64,000 bases of DNA, taken from the NCBI GenBank assembly GCA_035497315.1, contig DATJDU010000079.1, positions 1-64,000 of the forward strand. Direction: 5' to 3'. Below are positions 42,431-51,693 of this stretch, in pieces. The number at the start of each line of letters is the position of its first letter. Positions within the stretch are counted from its first letter, which is position 1. The position numbers and the translations under genes are program-made. The notes under the pieces are model-generated. The model was not told where the DNA came from and ran no database searches. It saw only the letters and a program-made list of their open reading frames with translations. The stretch is from Andeanibacterium sp035497315. GTDB taxonomy: Bacteria; Pseudomonadota; Alphaproteobacteria; Sphingomonadales; Sphingomonadaceae.

Positions 42431-43645
42431 ATGACAGACCTAGCCAACTCATTCCGCACCCAGCCTGACGAGCGTGGGCACTTCGGCCAGTTCGGCGGCC
42501 GCTATGTCGCCGAAACGCTGATGCCGCTCATCCTCGAGCTGGAGAAGGAATATCGCGCGGCCAAGGCAGACCCTGCCTTCAAGGCCGAATTCGACAGCCT
42601 GATGGCCCATTATGTGGGCCGCCCCAGTCCGCTCTATTTTGCAGAGCGGCTGACGGAGCATTTCGGGGGCGGGCAGATCTGGTTCAAGCGCGAGGAGCTG
42701 AACCACACCGGCGCGCACAAGATCAACAATTGCATTGGCCAGATCCTGCTTGCCATCCGCATGGGCAAGACCCGGATCATCGCCGAAACCGGCGCGGGCC
42801 AGCATGGCGTGGCCACGGCCACCGTCTGCGCGCGCTTCGGCCTGCCCTGCGTGATTTACATGGGCTCCACCGATGTCGCCCGCCAGCAGCCCAATGTCTT
42901 CCGCATGAAGCTGCTGGGCGCCGAGGTGATCCCGGTGGAATCCGGCGCCAAGACGCTGAAGGACGCGATGAACGAGGCGATGCGCGATTGGGTCGCCAAT
43001 GTTCACGACACTTTCTACATTATCGGCACTGCCGCGGGGCCGCATCCCTATCCGGAGCTGGTCCGCGATTTCCAGAGCGTGATCGGCAAGGAAGCCCGCG
43101 CCCAGATGCTGGAGCGCACCGGCAAGCTGCCCGATCTGCTGCTGGCAGCCGTGGGCGGCGGATCGAATGCGATCGGCCTGTTCCATCCCTTCCTCGACGA
43201 TCCCGAGGTCGCGATGATGGGGGTCGAGGCCGGTGGCCACGGCGTGGAGACCGACAAGCACGCCGCCAGCCTCACAGGCGGCGCGCCGGGCGTGCTCCAC
43301 GGCAACAAGACCTATCTGCTGCAGGACGAAGACGGCCAGATCATCGAGGCCCACTCGATCAGCGCCGGGCTCGATTATCCGGGCATCGGGCCCGAACATA
43401 GCTGGCTGCACGATATCGGCCGGGTGAAATATCTGCCGGTCAACGATGACGAGGCGCTGGAAGCGTTCCAGCTGTGCTGCAAGCTCGAAGGCATCATCCC
43501 CGCACTGGAAAGCGCCCATGCGCTGGCCGCACTGCCCAAAGTGGCGAAGGACTATGGCAAGGACCAGATGATTCTCGTCAATGTCTCGGGCCGGGGCGAC
43601 AAGGATATCTACACCGTGGCCGATGCGCTGGGGGCGACGATATGA
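42431..43645 (+). CDS. trpB: Tryptophan synthase beta chain
   Basis: 404 residues from the ATG at 42431 (MTDLANSFRTQPDERGHFGQ, then FGGRYVAETLMPLI). The PLP lysine lies in ELNHTGAHKINN (Lys97); the phosphate loop is AVGGGSNAIGLF; ETGAGQHGVATA binds substrate. The frame is open upstream by chance. It condenses indole with serine. Overlaps trpA by 4 nt (ATGA). Confidence 0.97.
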   Translation: MTDLANSFRTQPDERGHFGQFGGRYVAETLMPLILELEKEYRAAKADPAFKAEFDSLMAHYVGRPSPLYFAERLTEHFGGGQIWFKREELNHTGAHKINNCIGQILLAIRMGKTRIIAETGAGQHGVATATVCARFGLPCVIYMGSTDVARQQPNVFRMKLLGAEVIPVESGAKTLKDAMNEAMRDWVANVHDTFYIIGTAAGPHPYPELVRDFQSVIGKEARAQMLERTGKLPDLLLAAVGGGSNAIGLFHPFLDDPEVAMMGVEAGGHGVETDKHAASLTGGAPGVLHGNKTYLLQDEDGQIIEAHSISAGLDYPGIGPEHSWLHDIGRVKYLPVNDDEALEAFQLCCKLEGIIPALESAHALAALPKVAKDYGKDQMILVNVSGRGDKDIYTVADALGATI

Positions 43646-44433
43646 GCCGCTTTGCAACCGCATTCGGAAAGGGCCGCCCAGCCCTCGTCTGCTTCATCAC
43701 CGCCGGTGACGGAGATACCGCCGCCAATCTCGACGCTTTGGTCGCAGGCGGCGCGGATGTGATCGAACTGGGCATGCCTTTTACCGATCCCATGGCCGAT
43801 GGCCCGGCGATCCAGGCGGCAAACCTGCGCTCGCTGGCCAAGGGCACGAAGACGGCGGATATCCTCGCCCTTGCAGCTGCCTTCCGTGCGCGCCATCCCG
43901 ATGTGCCGCTGGTGCTGATGGGCTATGCCAATCCGATGATTCATCGCGGGGCCGACTGGTTCGCTGCCGAAGCCGCCAAGGCAGGCGTCGATGGCGTGAT
44001 CTGTGTCGATATTCCACCAGAGGAAGATGCGGAGCTTGGCCCGCAATTGCGCGCCGCCGGCCTCAACATGATCCGCCTCGCCACCCCCACCACCGATGCG
44101 GCGCGGCTTCCCGCCGTGCTCGATGGCTCGGGTGGGTTCCTCTATTACGTCTCCGTTGCCGGAATCACCGGCAAGCAGCAGGCGGCCATCGCTTCCATCG
44201 AAGATGCCGTAGCGAGGCTCAAGGCCTCCACCGACCTGCCCGTTGCGGTCGGCTTTGGCGTACGCACGCCCGAACAGGCCGAGGCGATTGCCCGCGTGGC
44301 CGATGGAGTGGTGGTAGGCTCCGCCTTCATCGATATCGTCGCGACCCATGGCGAGAGCGCCGCGGGTCCGTTGAAGGAATTGACCGCGGCCCTTGCCAAG
44401 GCGGTCCATAATGCACGAGAAACCATAGCATGA
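43642..44433 (+). CDS. trpA: Tryptophan synthase alpha chain
   Basis: 263 residues from the ATG at 43642. The catalytic region IELGMPFTDPMADGPAIQAA holds Glu42 and Asp53. VLMGYANPMIHRG and YYVSVAGITG are the active-site loops, and VGFGVRTPEQA binds phosphate. It cleaves indole-3-glycerol phosphate and channels indole to TrpB. Coupled to trpB and accD through ATGA overlaps. Confidence 0.97.
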   Translation: MSRFATAFGKGRPALVCFITAGDGDTAANLDALVAGGADVIELGMPFTDPMADGPAIQAANLRSLAKGTKTADILALAAAFRARHPDVPLVLMGYANPMIHRGADWFAAEAAKAGVDGVICVDIPPEEDAELGPQLRAAGLNMIRLATPTTDAARLPAVLDGSGGFLYYVSVAGITGKQQAAIASIEDAVARLKASTDLPVAVGFGVRTPEQAEAIARVADGVVVGSAFIDIVATHGESAAGPLKELTAALAKAVHNARETIA

Positions 44434-45278
44434 GCTGGCTTTCCCGCGTCCGCAGCGCGCTGCCCTTCGGCAACAAGCGCGAATCTCCCGACAATCTGTG
44501 GGTCAAATGCCCCGGTTGCGGCGAGATGCTGTTCACCCAGGAATATGAGGCAAACCTCAGCGTCTGCCCGCGCTGCGGCCATCACGGCCGCATCGGCGCC
44601 GATGTGCGGCTTGCACAGATCCTGGACGAAGGCTTCAAGCTGCTTCCCGCACCCAAGGTGAAGGAAGACCCGCTGAAGTTCCGGGATTCCAAGCGCTATA
44701 CCGATCGCCTCAAGGCCGCCCGCGCCAATTCCACCCATCCCGATGCCTTCACTGCCGCTTCCGGCAAGATCGACGGGCGCAAGGCCGTGGTCGGCGTTCA
44801 GGATTTCGGCTTCATGGGCGGTTCCATGGGCATGGCCGTGGGCGCAGCCTTCTGTGCCGGTGCGGAAAAGGCTTTGGCGGAGAAATGCGCCTATATCGTC
44901 GTCACGGCGGCAGGCGGCGCGCGGATGCAGGAAGGCATTCTCAGCCTGATGCAGATGCCCAAGGCCACGGTGATGACCCGTCGCCTCAAGGAAGCGGGCC
45001 TGCCCTATATCGTAGTGCTGGCCGATCCGACCACCGGCGGCGTCACCGCCAGCTACGCCATGCTGGGCGACATCCACATTGCCGAACCCGGCGCTCTGAT
45101 CGCCTTCGCCGGCCAGCGCGTGATTCAGGAGACGATCCGCGAAAAGCTGCCCGAAGGGTTCCAGCGCGCGGAATATCTCTATCAGCACGGCATGGTGGAC
45201 ATGGTGGTGGAGCGCAAGAATCTGCGTGCCACGCTGGCGCAGCTGCTCGACTATCTCACTCCGGCCAAGGCCGCCTGA
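44430..45278 (+). CDS. accD: Acetyl-CoA carboxylase carboxyltransferase subunit beta
   Basis: 282 residues. The N-terminal zinc ribbon has Cys27, Cys30, Cys46 and Cys49 (VKCPGCGEML and VCPRCGHH). The crotonase-type domain includes FMGGSMGMAVGAAFCAGAEK, VTAAGGARMQEGILSLMQM and the acyl-CoA site TTGGVTASYAMLGD. It works with AccA in malonyl-CoA synthesis. Overlaps trpA by 4 nt; 22 nt before folC. The trpBA-accD-folC order is widely conserved. Confidence 0.97.
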   Translation: MSWLSRVRSALPFGNKRESPDNLWVKCPGCGEMLFTQEYEANLSVCPRCGHHGRIGADVRLAQILDEGFKLLPAPKVKEDPLKFRDSKRYTDRLKAARANSTHPDAFTAASGKIDGRKAVVGVQDFGFMGGSMGMAVGAAFCAGAEKALAEKCAYIVVTAAGGARMQEGILSLMQMPKATVMTRRLKEAGLPYIVVLADPTTGGVTASYAMLGDIHIAEPGALIAFAGQRVIQETIREKLPEGFQRAEYLYQHGMVDMVVERKNLRATLAQLLDYLTPAKAA

Positions 45279-45300
45279 GCCACATCGCAGGACATATCGG

Positions 45301-46623
45301 ATGCGAGACTTCGCCACCTCGGACGATCCTGAGGTCCAGCGCGAGCTGGACCGGCTCGCCGCCCTCACTCTGCCGCAGGGCCGTTTCGGCCTGGAGACGA
45401 TCCGCGAAATCCTGAAGCGCATCGGCGATCCGCAAAAGCATCTGCCGCCCACGTTCCATGTCGCGGGCACCAATGGCAAGGGCTCAACCTGCACCTATCT
45501 GCGCTATATGCTGGAGGCGCAGGGACTGACGGTCCACACCGCCACCAAGCCGCATCTGGTGCGCTATAATGAGCGTATTCGCCTCGCCGGCAAGCTGATC
45601 GAGGACAAGCTCCTCGCCCAATTGCTCAAGGAAGTGCTGGACGCCAGCGAGGACCTTGGCCCGAGCTTCTTCGAAGTCACCACGGCCGCCACTTTCCTCG
45701 CCTTCGCGCGCATTCCGGCCGATGTCTGCGTGATCGAGGTGGGCCTTGGCGGGCGGTTCGACGCCACCAATGTGCTGGAAAAGCCGGTCGCCTGCGGCAT
45801 CGCCTCGCTGGGGATCGACCATGAGGCATTCCTTCTGCGCGAAGATCCCGGCGCCCCGGCCCATCCGCTTGCACGCATCGCCTTCGAAAAGGCGCATATC
45901 GCCCGCACGGGAGCCCCGCTGGTCACCATGACCTACCCGCCGGAAGCGACCGCGCAGGTCATCCGGCTGGCCAAGGAAGCCCGCACCAGCGTGGCCATGC
46001 GCGGGCAGGAATGGTCCGTCCATGTGGATGGCAAGCTGCATTACCGCGATGCCGCAGGCGAGCTGGAACTGCCGCTGCCCACGCTTTACGGCAAGCATCA
46101 GGGCGAAAACGCCGCGCTGGCGGTGGCAATGCTGCGCCATCAGAGCACAGTGGCGGTAACGCCCGAGGCCATGGCTGAAGGCATCGTCAGTGCCCGTTGG
46201 CCCGCGCGCCTGCAGGCGCTGCGGCAAGGCCCGATCACCGCGCTCGTGCCGGGTGCGGAATTCATCCTTGATGGCGGGCATAATCCCGATGCGGCGCAGG
46301 CCATTTCCCGCGCCCTCGCGGGCCGCAGCGGCCTTGCCCTTGTCATGGGCATGATGGCCAACCGCCCGATCACGGAATTCCTGGAGCCGATCGCCCCGAT
46401 GATCGCCCAGATTCGCACCGTGCCGATCACCGGCCACGATTGCCACAGCCCGGAAGACATCGCCGCCGCCGCCAAGGCGCTCGGCATCGCCGACGCCGCG
46501 CCTGCCCACACTGTGCAGGACGCGCTGGCCAGCTTCACCCCCGGCGCGCGCACCGTGCTGATCGCGGGCTCGCTTTATCTCGCGGGCGTAGTGCTGGAAG
46601 CGAACGAGGAAGTGCCGGACTGA
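45301..46623 (+). CDS. folC: Bifunctional folylpolyglutamate/dihydrofolate synthase
   Basis: 440 residues from the ATG at 45301. Mur-ligase-fold ATP loop FHVAGTNGKGSTCTYLRYML (P-loop 56-62), HLVRYNERIRLAGK, VIEVGLGGRFDATNVL and GIDHEAFL; the C-terminal domain has FILDGGHNPDAAQA. It adds glutamate to dihydropteroate and folates. Last gene of the trp/acc block; convergent with the AmpG-like gene. Confidence 0.95.
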   Translation: MRDFATSDDPEVQRELDRLAALTLPQGRFGLETIREILKRIGDPQKHLPPTFHVAGTNGKGSTCTYLRYMLEAQGLTVHTATKPHLVRYNERIRLAGKLIEDKLLAQLLKEVLDASEDLGPSFFEVTTAATFLAFARIPADVCVIEVGLGGRFDATNVLEKPVACGIASLGIDHEAFLLREDPGAPAHPLARIAFEKAHIARTGAPLVTMTYPPEATAQVIRLAKEARTSVAMRGQEWSVHVDGKLHYRDAAGELELPLPTLYGKHQGENAALAVAMLRHQSTVAVTPEAMAEGIVSARWPARLQALRQGPITALVPGAEFILDGGHNPDAAQAISRALAGRSGLALVMGMMANRPITEFLEPIAPMIAQIRTVPITGHDCHSPEDIAAAAKALGIADAAPAHTVQDALASFTPGARTVLIAGSLYLAGVVLEANEEVPD

Positions 46624-46679
46624 AGTAGCTTCCCCTTCACCGTCCCGAATGTGTTTCAGGATGGCGAAGGGGAGCGGCA

Positions 46680-48011
46680 TTATTCGACCGCCTCTTCTTC
46701 TCCCGCGCTCCCCATCGCGGCATCCACCAGCCCGGTGCGACTCATCCACCAAAACAACACTATGCCCGGCACCGCCGCCACGGTGGTCAGCAGGTAGAAG
46801 TTCACATAACCGAAGCTCTCGATCATTGCCCCCGCAGTGGTCCCGGTGAGGAAGCGGCCCACTACGCTGGCGCTGGCGCTGATCAGCGCATATTGGGACG
46901 CCGTGAAGCGCAGGTCGCAAAGGGCCGAGAAATAGGCCACCACCACCACGCCGCCATAGCCGCTGGCGATATTCTCGAACCCGATAGCTGCCGCCATTCC
47001 GATGTTCGAATGACCTACCGCTGCCAGCGCTGCAAAGCTGAGGTTGGAAACCGCCATCAGCACCAGCGCCACCAGCACCGATCGCTTGAGGCCCATCCGG
47101 GCATAGGCAACGCCGCCAATGAACACCCCGATGAGATAGGCCCAGAAGCCGACGCCCACGTCGAAGGCGGCAATTTCGTCATTGGTGAATCTGAGATCGT
47201 CGAACAGCAGACGGAACGTAAGGTTCGCCAGTGTATCGCCGATCTTGTGGACGAGGATGAAGGCCAGCACCAGCCAGGCGCCATTGCGCTGGAAGAATTC
47301 CGCAAAGGGCCCGACGATGGAGCGCCACACTTCGCCCACGCCGCGCCGCGCGATCGTCACCTTGCGGCGTTCCGGCTCGCCCATGATGATCGCTGTTAGC
47401 ATGGCCGGCAGCACCATCGCAGCGCAGGCGATATAGGCAGCCGACCAACCCGCCCGAGCCGCCACTACCAGCGCCAGCGCGCCGGCCCCGGCAGAGCCGA
47501 TTCGCCAGCCATATTGGCTCATACCCGAGCCAGTGCCGAGCTGATAGGGCTTCAGCGTTTCGATCCGGTAGGCATCGATCACGATATCGAAGGTCGCCCC
47601 CGCAACACCTACCAGCACCGCGCTGGTCGCCATCCAGGCGATGTCCGCCTTCGGATCGGCAAGGGCCAAATTCACCACTGCCGCCGCCACGAAGATGCCG
47701 CACACGATCATCCACGAAACGCGCTGCCCCAGCCGGCCGATGATCGGCAGGCGCACACCATCGGGTATCCACGCCCAGAAAATCTTGAGATTATAGACCA
47801 GGAAGGCCAGCGTGAAGGCCGTTACAGTGGCCTTGTCGATCCCGTCCTGCGCCAGCCGTGTCGTCAACGTGGCCGCGATCATCGCATAGGGAAAGCCGGA
47901 GGACACTCCGAGGAAGAAGGCCGCGAGCGATTCCTTTTCCAGATAAGGCTTGATCGAGCCCCACAGGCTGCGCTTTTCCGCCGGTGCGGCAATTTCCATC
48001 GCGTCGGCCAT
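46680..48011 (-). CDS. ampG: AmpG-like MFS muropeptide permease
   Basis: 443 residues from the ATG at 48011 (GGAGAC 4 nt upstream). About 12 helices. LAAFFLGVSSGFPYAMIAATL is the AmpG-type TM1, then VYNLKIFWAWIPDGVRLPII (WAPxxD-like motif) and FDIVIDAYRIETL (DIVxDAYR, an AmpG hallmark). AmpG imports anhydromuropeptides for recycling, which would feed the LD-carboxypeptidase and Mur ligase at the left edge. The substrate call is from family resemblance. Confidence 0.8.
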   Translation of the reverse strand: MADAMEIAAPAEKRSLWGSIKPYLEKESLAAFFLGVSSGFPYAMIAATLTTRLAQDGIDKATVTAFTLAFLVYNLKIFWAWIPDGVRLPIIGRLGQRVSWMIVCGIFVAAAVVNLALADPKADIAWMATSAVLVGVAGATFDIVIDAYRIETLKPYQLGTGSGMSQYGWRIGSAGAGALALVVAARAGWSAAYIACAAMVLPAMLTAIIMGEPERRKVTIARRGVGEVWRSIVGPFAEFFQRNGAWLVLAFILVHKIGDTLANLTFRLLFDDLRFTNDEIAAFDVGVGFWAYLIGVFIGGVAYARMGLKRSVLVALVLMAVSNLSFAALAAVGHSNIGMAAAIGFENIASGYGGVVVVAYFSALCDLRFTASQYALISASASVVGRFLTGTTAGAMIESFGYVNFYLLTTVAAVPGIVLFWWMSRTGLVDAAMGSAGEEEAVE

Positions 48012-48330
48012 GCCGTCTCCCAAAATTCCAGGACGCGAAACTAGCGCCACTGCACCCGAAGACAAAGACCTGCATCCACAGTCATGTAGCCCCCTGCGGC
48101 AGGATGATCCGGCCCACTTCGGGAACTGATGGCAGGCCGCTGGGATTCCCATCGCCGGACTACGGTTCGGATCGTTAACAGATCGGCAATCTGTGTAACC
48201 AGCCGTTAAGAAATGCACTCCATCACACGACTCCTAAAACACTGGCGCAGCAACATAAATGCAGATGCGCCAACCCTTGGGGAAGGAGTGCTCGGGCGAA
48301 AGGCGATCTGGAAAACAGGGGGTTACACTG
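48012..48330. other. 319-bp divergent region, AmpG-like gene / small protein
   Basis: No gene supported before 48331. GTTAACAGATCGGC and CGTTAAG (48173-48213) are AT-containing motifs but lack the TTAA-N7-TTAA spacing of a CtrA box. A weak half of the dispersed repeat (GGGCGAAAGGCGATCTGG then GGGGGTTACACTGG, 48295-48331) abuts the next gene. Confidence 0.4.
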
Positions 48331-48552
48331 GTGTTAGGGGCATTTATCTGCCGGGTGATCGGGCACCGGTTAAACCGGCGCCGCGTGTGGAACGACGGGA
48401 TAGACTTCCGCACCACATGCGCGCGCTGCGGCGTTGAACTTATCCGCGATCCGGACCGGTGGCGCGAATATGATCCCGCGCGGCATGATAATCCCGGCCG
48501 CCAGCCGCACCCGCGCGAACGCCCCGGTCCGGACGGACAGGCCGGCGATTGA
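48331..48552 (+). CDS. Small Cys/His protein, DUF1660-like
   Basis: 73 residues from a GTG at 48331 (MLGAFICRVIGHRLNRRRVW). The pattern C-x3-GHR...TTCARCGVELIRD (Cys7, His12, Cys30, Cys33) is that of tiny putative zinc-binding proteins such as DUF1660. The tail is Pro/Arg-rich (HPRERPGPDGQAGD). An in-frame ATG at 48259 would add an unlikely leader. The GTG overlaps a GGGTTACACTGG motif of the dispersed repeat family. Function unknown. Confidence 0.5.
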   Translation: MLGAFICRVIGHRLNRRRVWNDGIDFRTTCARCGVELIRDPDRWREYDPARHDNPGRQPHPRERPGPDGQAGD

Positions 48553-48906
48553 ACGGGCCGACCGGGCGCGGTGCAAAGCATTTTCCTACACAGCCCGGAT
48601 ATGCAATTGCGGCATGGCCATGCCAGTTGCCCTCGCCCTTCCAGCATCCGGCCGCACAGCGCGCTCTGCCCGGCCATACGCGCACCGCATCGGGACGCAC
48701 GAAAACACCGCTGCGGAAGGTAACAGCCAGATCACGCTATTTTCCACCAATGCATTGTTTATTATTGATAATTCCAGAGAATGCGGGGCAACTCAAACGG
48801 CGATTTCTGTCACCGGAAAGGTTACATCCGGGTTCCGCCCTGCGGCGCTCTTTCGAAGGGAGTCATTGCTTTGACGCATCCCCGCTCTGGCTCTAAGGGC
48901 CGTGCC
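48553..48906. other. 354-bp region with repeat copy C and AT-rich core
   Basis: Contains repeat copy C (48580-48725), an AT-rich stretch (about 48735-48778, with TTGTTTATTATTGATAATTC) unusual for this genome, and a second repeat half (CACCGGAAAGGTTACATCC, 48815-48833). Probably also carries the promoter of the pseudouridine synthase gene. Confidence 0.5.
48580..48725 (+). repeat. Dispersed intergenic repeat, copy C
   Basis: Opens ATTTTCCTACACAG after GCAAAG. Closes GGGACGCACGAAAACACCGC then TGCGGAAGGTAACA (48690-48725). The closing block matches copies B and D closely. Confidence 0.65.
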
Positions 48907-49734
48907 ATGCCCCATAACAAGAACACCAAGGCGCCCGCAAAGCCCGCCCCCAAGACCGGCGCCAGGCCGGACGACGATGCGCCCCGCAGCGGCGACCGTA
49001 TCGCCAAGCTGCTCGCCCGCGCGGGCATCGCCAGCCGCCGCGAGATCGAACGCATGATCGCCGAAGGGCGCATCGCGCTGGACGGCAATGTGCTGGAAAC
49101 TCCGGCCACGATCCTCACCAGCCTGAGGGGGGTGACAGTGGACGGTAAGCCCGTGGCCGCACCCGAGGCGCCGCGCCTGTTCATGTTCCACAAGCCGCAG
49201 GGCCTGCTGACTGCCGAGCGCGACCCCAAGGGACGCCCGACGATCTACAACGCCCTGCGCAACGCCCTGCCCCCCGGAACGCCGCGGGTAATGCCCATCG
49301 GGCGGCTCGATCTCAATACCGAAGGCCTGCTGCTGCTGACCAACGATGGCGAGCTGAAGCGCGCGATGGAGTTGCCCTCCAGCGGCATTCCGCGCACCTA
49401 TCGCGCCCGCGCCTTCGGCGATATCTCGCAGGCCGAACTCGAAACGCTGATCGAAGGGGTGACAATCGACGGCATGAATTACGGCCGGATAGACGCCAAT
49501 CTGGAACGGCGCACCGGGCGCAACCAATGGATCGAACTGACGCTGACCGAAGGCAAGAACCGCGAAGTGCGCCATGTGCTGGAGCATCTCGGTCTGCAGG
49601 TCAGCCGGTTGATGCGCACATCCTATGGCCCCTTCGTGCTGGGCGATCTGCCGCGCGGCCAGGCCGCCGAAGTGCGCCAGAAGGATGTGGAACAGTTCCG
49701 CCGTCAGCTGGCAACGCGCGGGGGCTGGAAATGA
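48907..49734 (+). CDS. rluB: RluB/RsuA-family 23S rRNA pseudouridine synthase
   Basis: 275 residues from the ATG at 48907. A basic N-terminus, an S4 RNA-binding domain (DRIAKLLARAGIASRREIER, about 30-85), then the synthase domain with catalytic Asp135 in MPIGRLDLNTEGLLLLTNDG and NQWIELTLTEGKNREVRHVL. RluB modifies U2605 of 23S rRNA; RluE or RluF-type specificity cannot be excluded. Overlaps rsmD by 4 nt (ATGA). Confidence 0.9.
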   Translation: MPHNKNTKAPAKPAPKTGARPDDDAPRSGDRIAKLLARAGIASRREIERMIAEGRIALDGNVLETPATILTSLRGVTVDGKPVAAPEAPRLFMFHKPQGLLTAERDPKGRPTIYNALRNALPPGTPRVMPIGRLDLNTEGLLLLTNDGELKRAMELPSSGIPRTYRARAFGDISQAELETLIEGVTIDGMNYGRIDANLERRTGRNQWIELTLTEGKNREVRHVLEHLGLQVSRLMRTSYGPFVLGDLPRGQAAEVRQKDVEQFRRQLATRGGWK

Positions 49735-50279
49735 GGATCATCGCCGGCGAATGGCGCGGACGCCCGCTGCGCGCGCCCAAGGGAGAGACGACGCGCCCCA
49801 CATCCGACCGGACGCGTGAGACCTTGTTCTCCATGCTCACCAGCCGGTTGGGCAGCTTCGAGGGGTTGACCGTGGCTGACCTGTTCGCCGGTTCCGGCGC
49901 GCTGGGGCTGGAAGCTCTGTCGCGCGGCGCGGAAAAGGCGATCTTCGTGGAGCAGGATGCCGCCGCGATCAGGGCCCTGCGCGAGAATATCGCTGCCCTG
50001 CGCGCCCAGCAACGCTGCGATGTGCGGGCCATGTCAGTCATGTCTCTGGGCATTGCCAGGCAGCCGGTGGACCTGCTGCTGCTCGACCCGCCTTATGAAA
50101 CGGGCGCGGGCGCAGTGGCACTCGACAGGCTCAAGCGGCTCGGCTGGATCGCGCCGGGGGCGTGGATCAGCGTGGAAACCTCTTTCCGCGAAGTGCTGGA
50201 CCTCAAGGGCTTCGAACTTGATGCAACGCGCGATTGCGGCAAGGCGCGGCTGCATCTGCTGCGGGTGGTGGAAAGCTGA
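49731..50279 (+). CDS. rsmD: 16S rRNA (guanine(966)-N(2))-methyltransferase
   Basis: 182 residues from the ATG at 49731. Class I SAM fold: MRIIAGEWRGRPLRAPKGET, then RPTSDRTRETLFSML, SAM motif VADLFAGSGALGLEALSRGA and catalytic DLLLLDPPYE (DPPY). It makes m2G966. Translationally coupled to rluB. Confidence 0.95.
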   Translation: MRIIAGEWRGRPLRAPKGETTRPTSDRTRETLFSMLTSRLGSFEGLTVADLFAGSGALGLEALSRGAEKAIFVEQDAAAIRALRENIAALRAQQRCDVRAMSVMSLGIARQPVDLLLLDPPYETGAGAVALDRLKRLGWIAPGAWISVETSFREVLDLKGFELDATRDCGKARLHLLRVVES

Positions 50280-50306
50280 GGCAGGGGCCTTATCCGATCC
50301 CGCTCT

Positions 50307-51599
50307 CTATTCGACGATCACTGCAGCCACGCTCTCTTCCCCCTTCCGGCCGAAAATAACGCCGAGCAGGGTGATGAGGCCGGAAATGACAAGGAAGATT
50401 CCCACCCGCGCCGTGCCGCCGGCTCCGCCTGCCCCGGCAAGCCATTGCGCTGCCACAGGGGCAACCGCCCCGCCGATGATCCCGCCACCGTTGAAGGCGA
50501 TGGAAACGCCGGTGTAGCGTACATTCACCGGGAACAGGGTCGGCAGCCAGGCGCCCAGCGGGCCGTAGGCAAAGCCCATCACCAGCAGCGCAAAGGACAG
50601 CAGCACGAACACTTCGGCCAGCGTGCCCCAGGCGAGCATAGGGCCGAACATCATGCCCAGCATCACCGTGCCCAAGGCTCCTGCCACCAGTACATTGCGC
50701 GGGCTGGCCTGATCGGACCACAGCGCCGAAAGCAGGATGCCCACCGCCAGGAAAGTGTTGGCCCCCAACAGCACCGCCAGCATCGTCTCCCGGTCAACCC
50801 CGCGCTCGGTGGTCATATGACCCAGCGCGAAGGCCGTGGAGAGATAGAAGATCGCAAAGCACGCCACCACGCCCGCACAGCCGGCAAGCAGGGCCGGCCA
50901 GTGATGGACCAGCACCGCACCCAGCGGCACCTTGTGCGGCGGGGATTTCTTCAGCGCCTCCTTGAAGGCCTCGGTCTCCCCAATACGCAACCGCACCCAC
51001 AGGCCCAGCGCCACCAGGATCGCGCTCAACAGGAAGGGTATGCGCCAGCCCCAGGCGTTGAATGCGCCTTCCGGCAGACAGATGCCCAGCAGCAGGAACA
51101 GACCGTTTGCGGCAAGGAAACCTACCGGCGCACCGAGCTGCGGGGCCGAACCGAAGCGCGCCTCCCAGCCCTTGGGCGCGTTCTCCACCGCCAGCAGCGC
51201 CGCCCCCCCCCATTCTCCGCCAAGACCGAAGCCCTGGCCGAAGCGTAGCACACACAGCAGCGCCGGTGCGATCCAGCCGACCATCTGGTAAGTAGGCAGG
51301 AAGGCGATCAGCAGCGTGGAGACACCCATCAGCATCAGCGAGACAACCAGCGTGCTCTTGCGCCCCAACCTGTCGCCGAAATGCCCGAACACGATCGCCC
51401 CCACCGGCCGCGCGAAGAAGGCCAGGCCGAAGCTCATCAGGCTGAGCAACAATTGCGCGCTGGCACTTTCGGAGGGGAAGAACAACGGGCCGAACACCAG
51501 TGCGGCGGCCGTGGCATAGACGTAGAAGTCGTAAAACTCGACGGCAGTCCCCACCATGGCAGCGGTCAGGATGCGAGAATTGGTTTTGATCGGACCCAT
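50307..51599 (-). CDS. MHS-family MFS transporter (metabolite:H+ symporter)
   Basis: 430 residues, about 12 helices. N-terminus MGPIKTNSRILTAAMVGTAV, then EFYDFYVYATAAALVFGPLF (the MHS TM1 signature). Motif A-like FGHFGDRLGRKSTLV and the MHS-type LRFGQGFGLGGEWGGAALLA follow. Related proteins carry dicarboxylates, shikimate, proline or citrate; the substrate cannot be fixed. Isolated gene, divergent from uvrD. Confidence 0.87.
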   Translation of the reverse strand: MGPIKTNSRILTAAMVGTAVEFYDFYVYATAAALVFGPLFFPSESASAQLLLSLMSFGLAFFARPVGAIVFGHFGDRLGRKSTLVVSLMLMGVSTLLIAFLPTYQMVGWIAPALLCVLRFGQGFGLGGEWGGAALLAVENAPKGWEARFGSAPQLGAPVGFLAANGLFLLLGICLPEGAFNAWGWRIPFLLSAILVALGLWVRLRIGETEAFKEALKKSPPHKVPLGAVLVHHWPALLAGCAGVVACFAIFYLSTAFALGHMTTERGVDRETMLAVLLGANTFLAVGILLSALWSDQASPRNVLVAGALGTVMLGMMFGPMLAWGTLAEVFVLLSFALLVMGFAYGPLGAWLPTLFPVNVRYTGVSIAFNGGGIIGGAVAPVAAQWLAGAGGAGGTARVGIFLVISGLITLLGVIFGRKGEESVAAVIVE

Positions 51600-51693
51600 G
51601 GCGGGCTGATTGGCACAGGCTGGCCCGAGGTCAAGCCTTTGTGGACAAGCGCTTGCACCTCCGCCCCTTGTTCCCTAACTGTTCACACATACC

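Noticed and set aside
45484..46920. 478-residue minus-strand ORF opposite folC
   Set aside because: Shadow; folC has all its motifs, and the ORF also runs into the AmpG-like gene region in the wrong frame.
48173..48213. Possible CtrA box (GTTAAC / CGTTAAG)
   Set aside because: The two halves are far more than 7 nt apart, so they do not fit TTAA-N7-TTAA.
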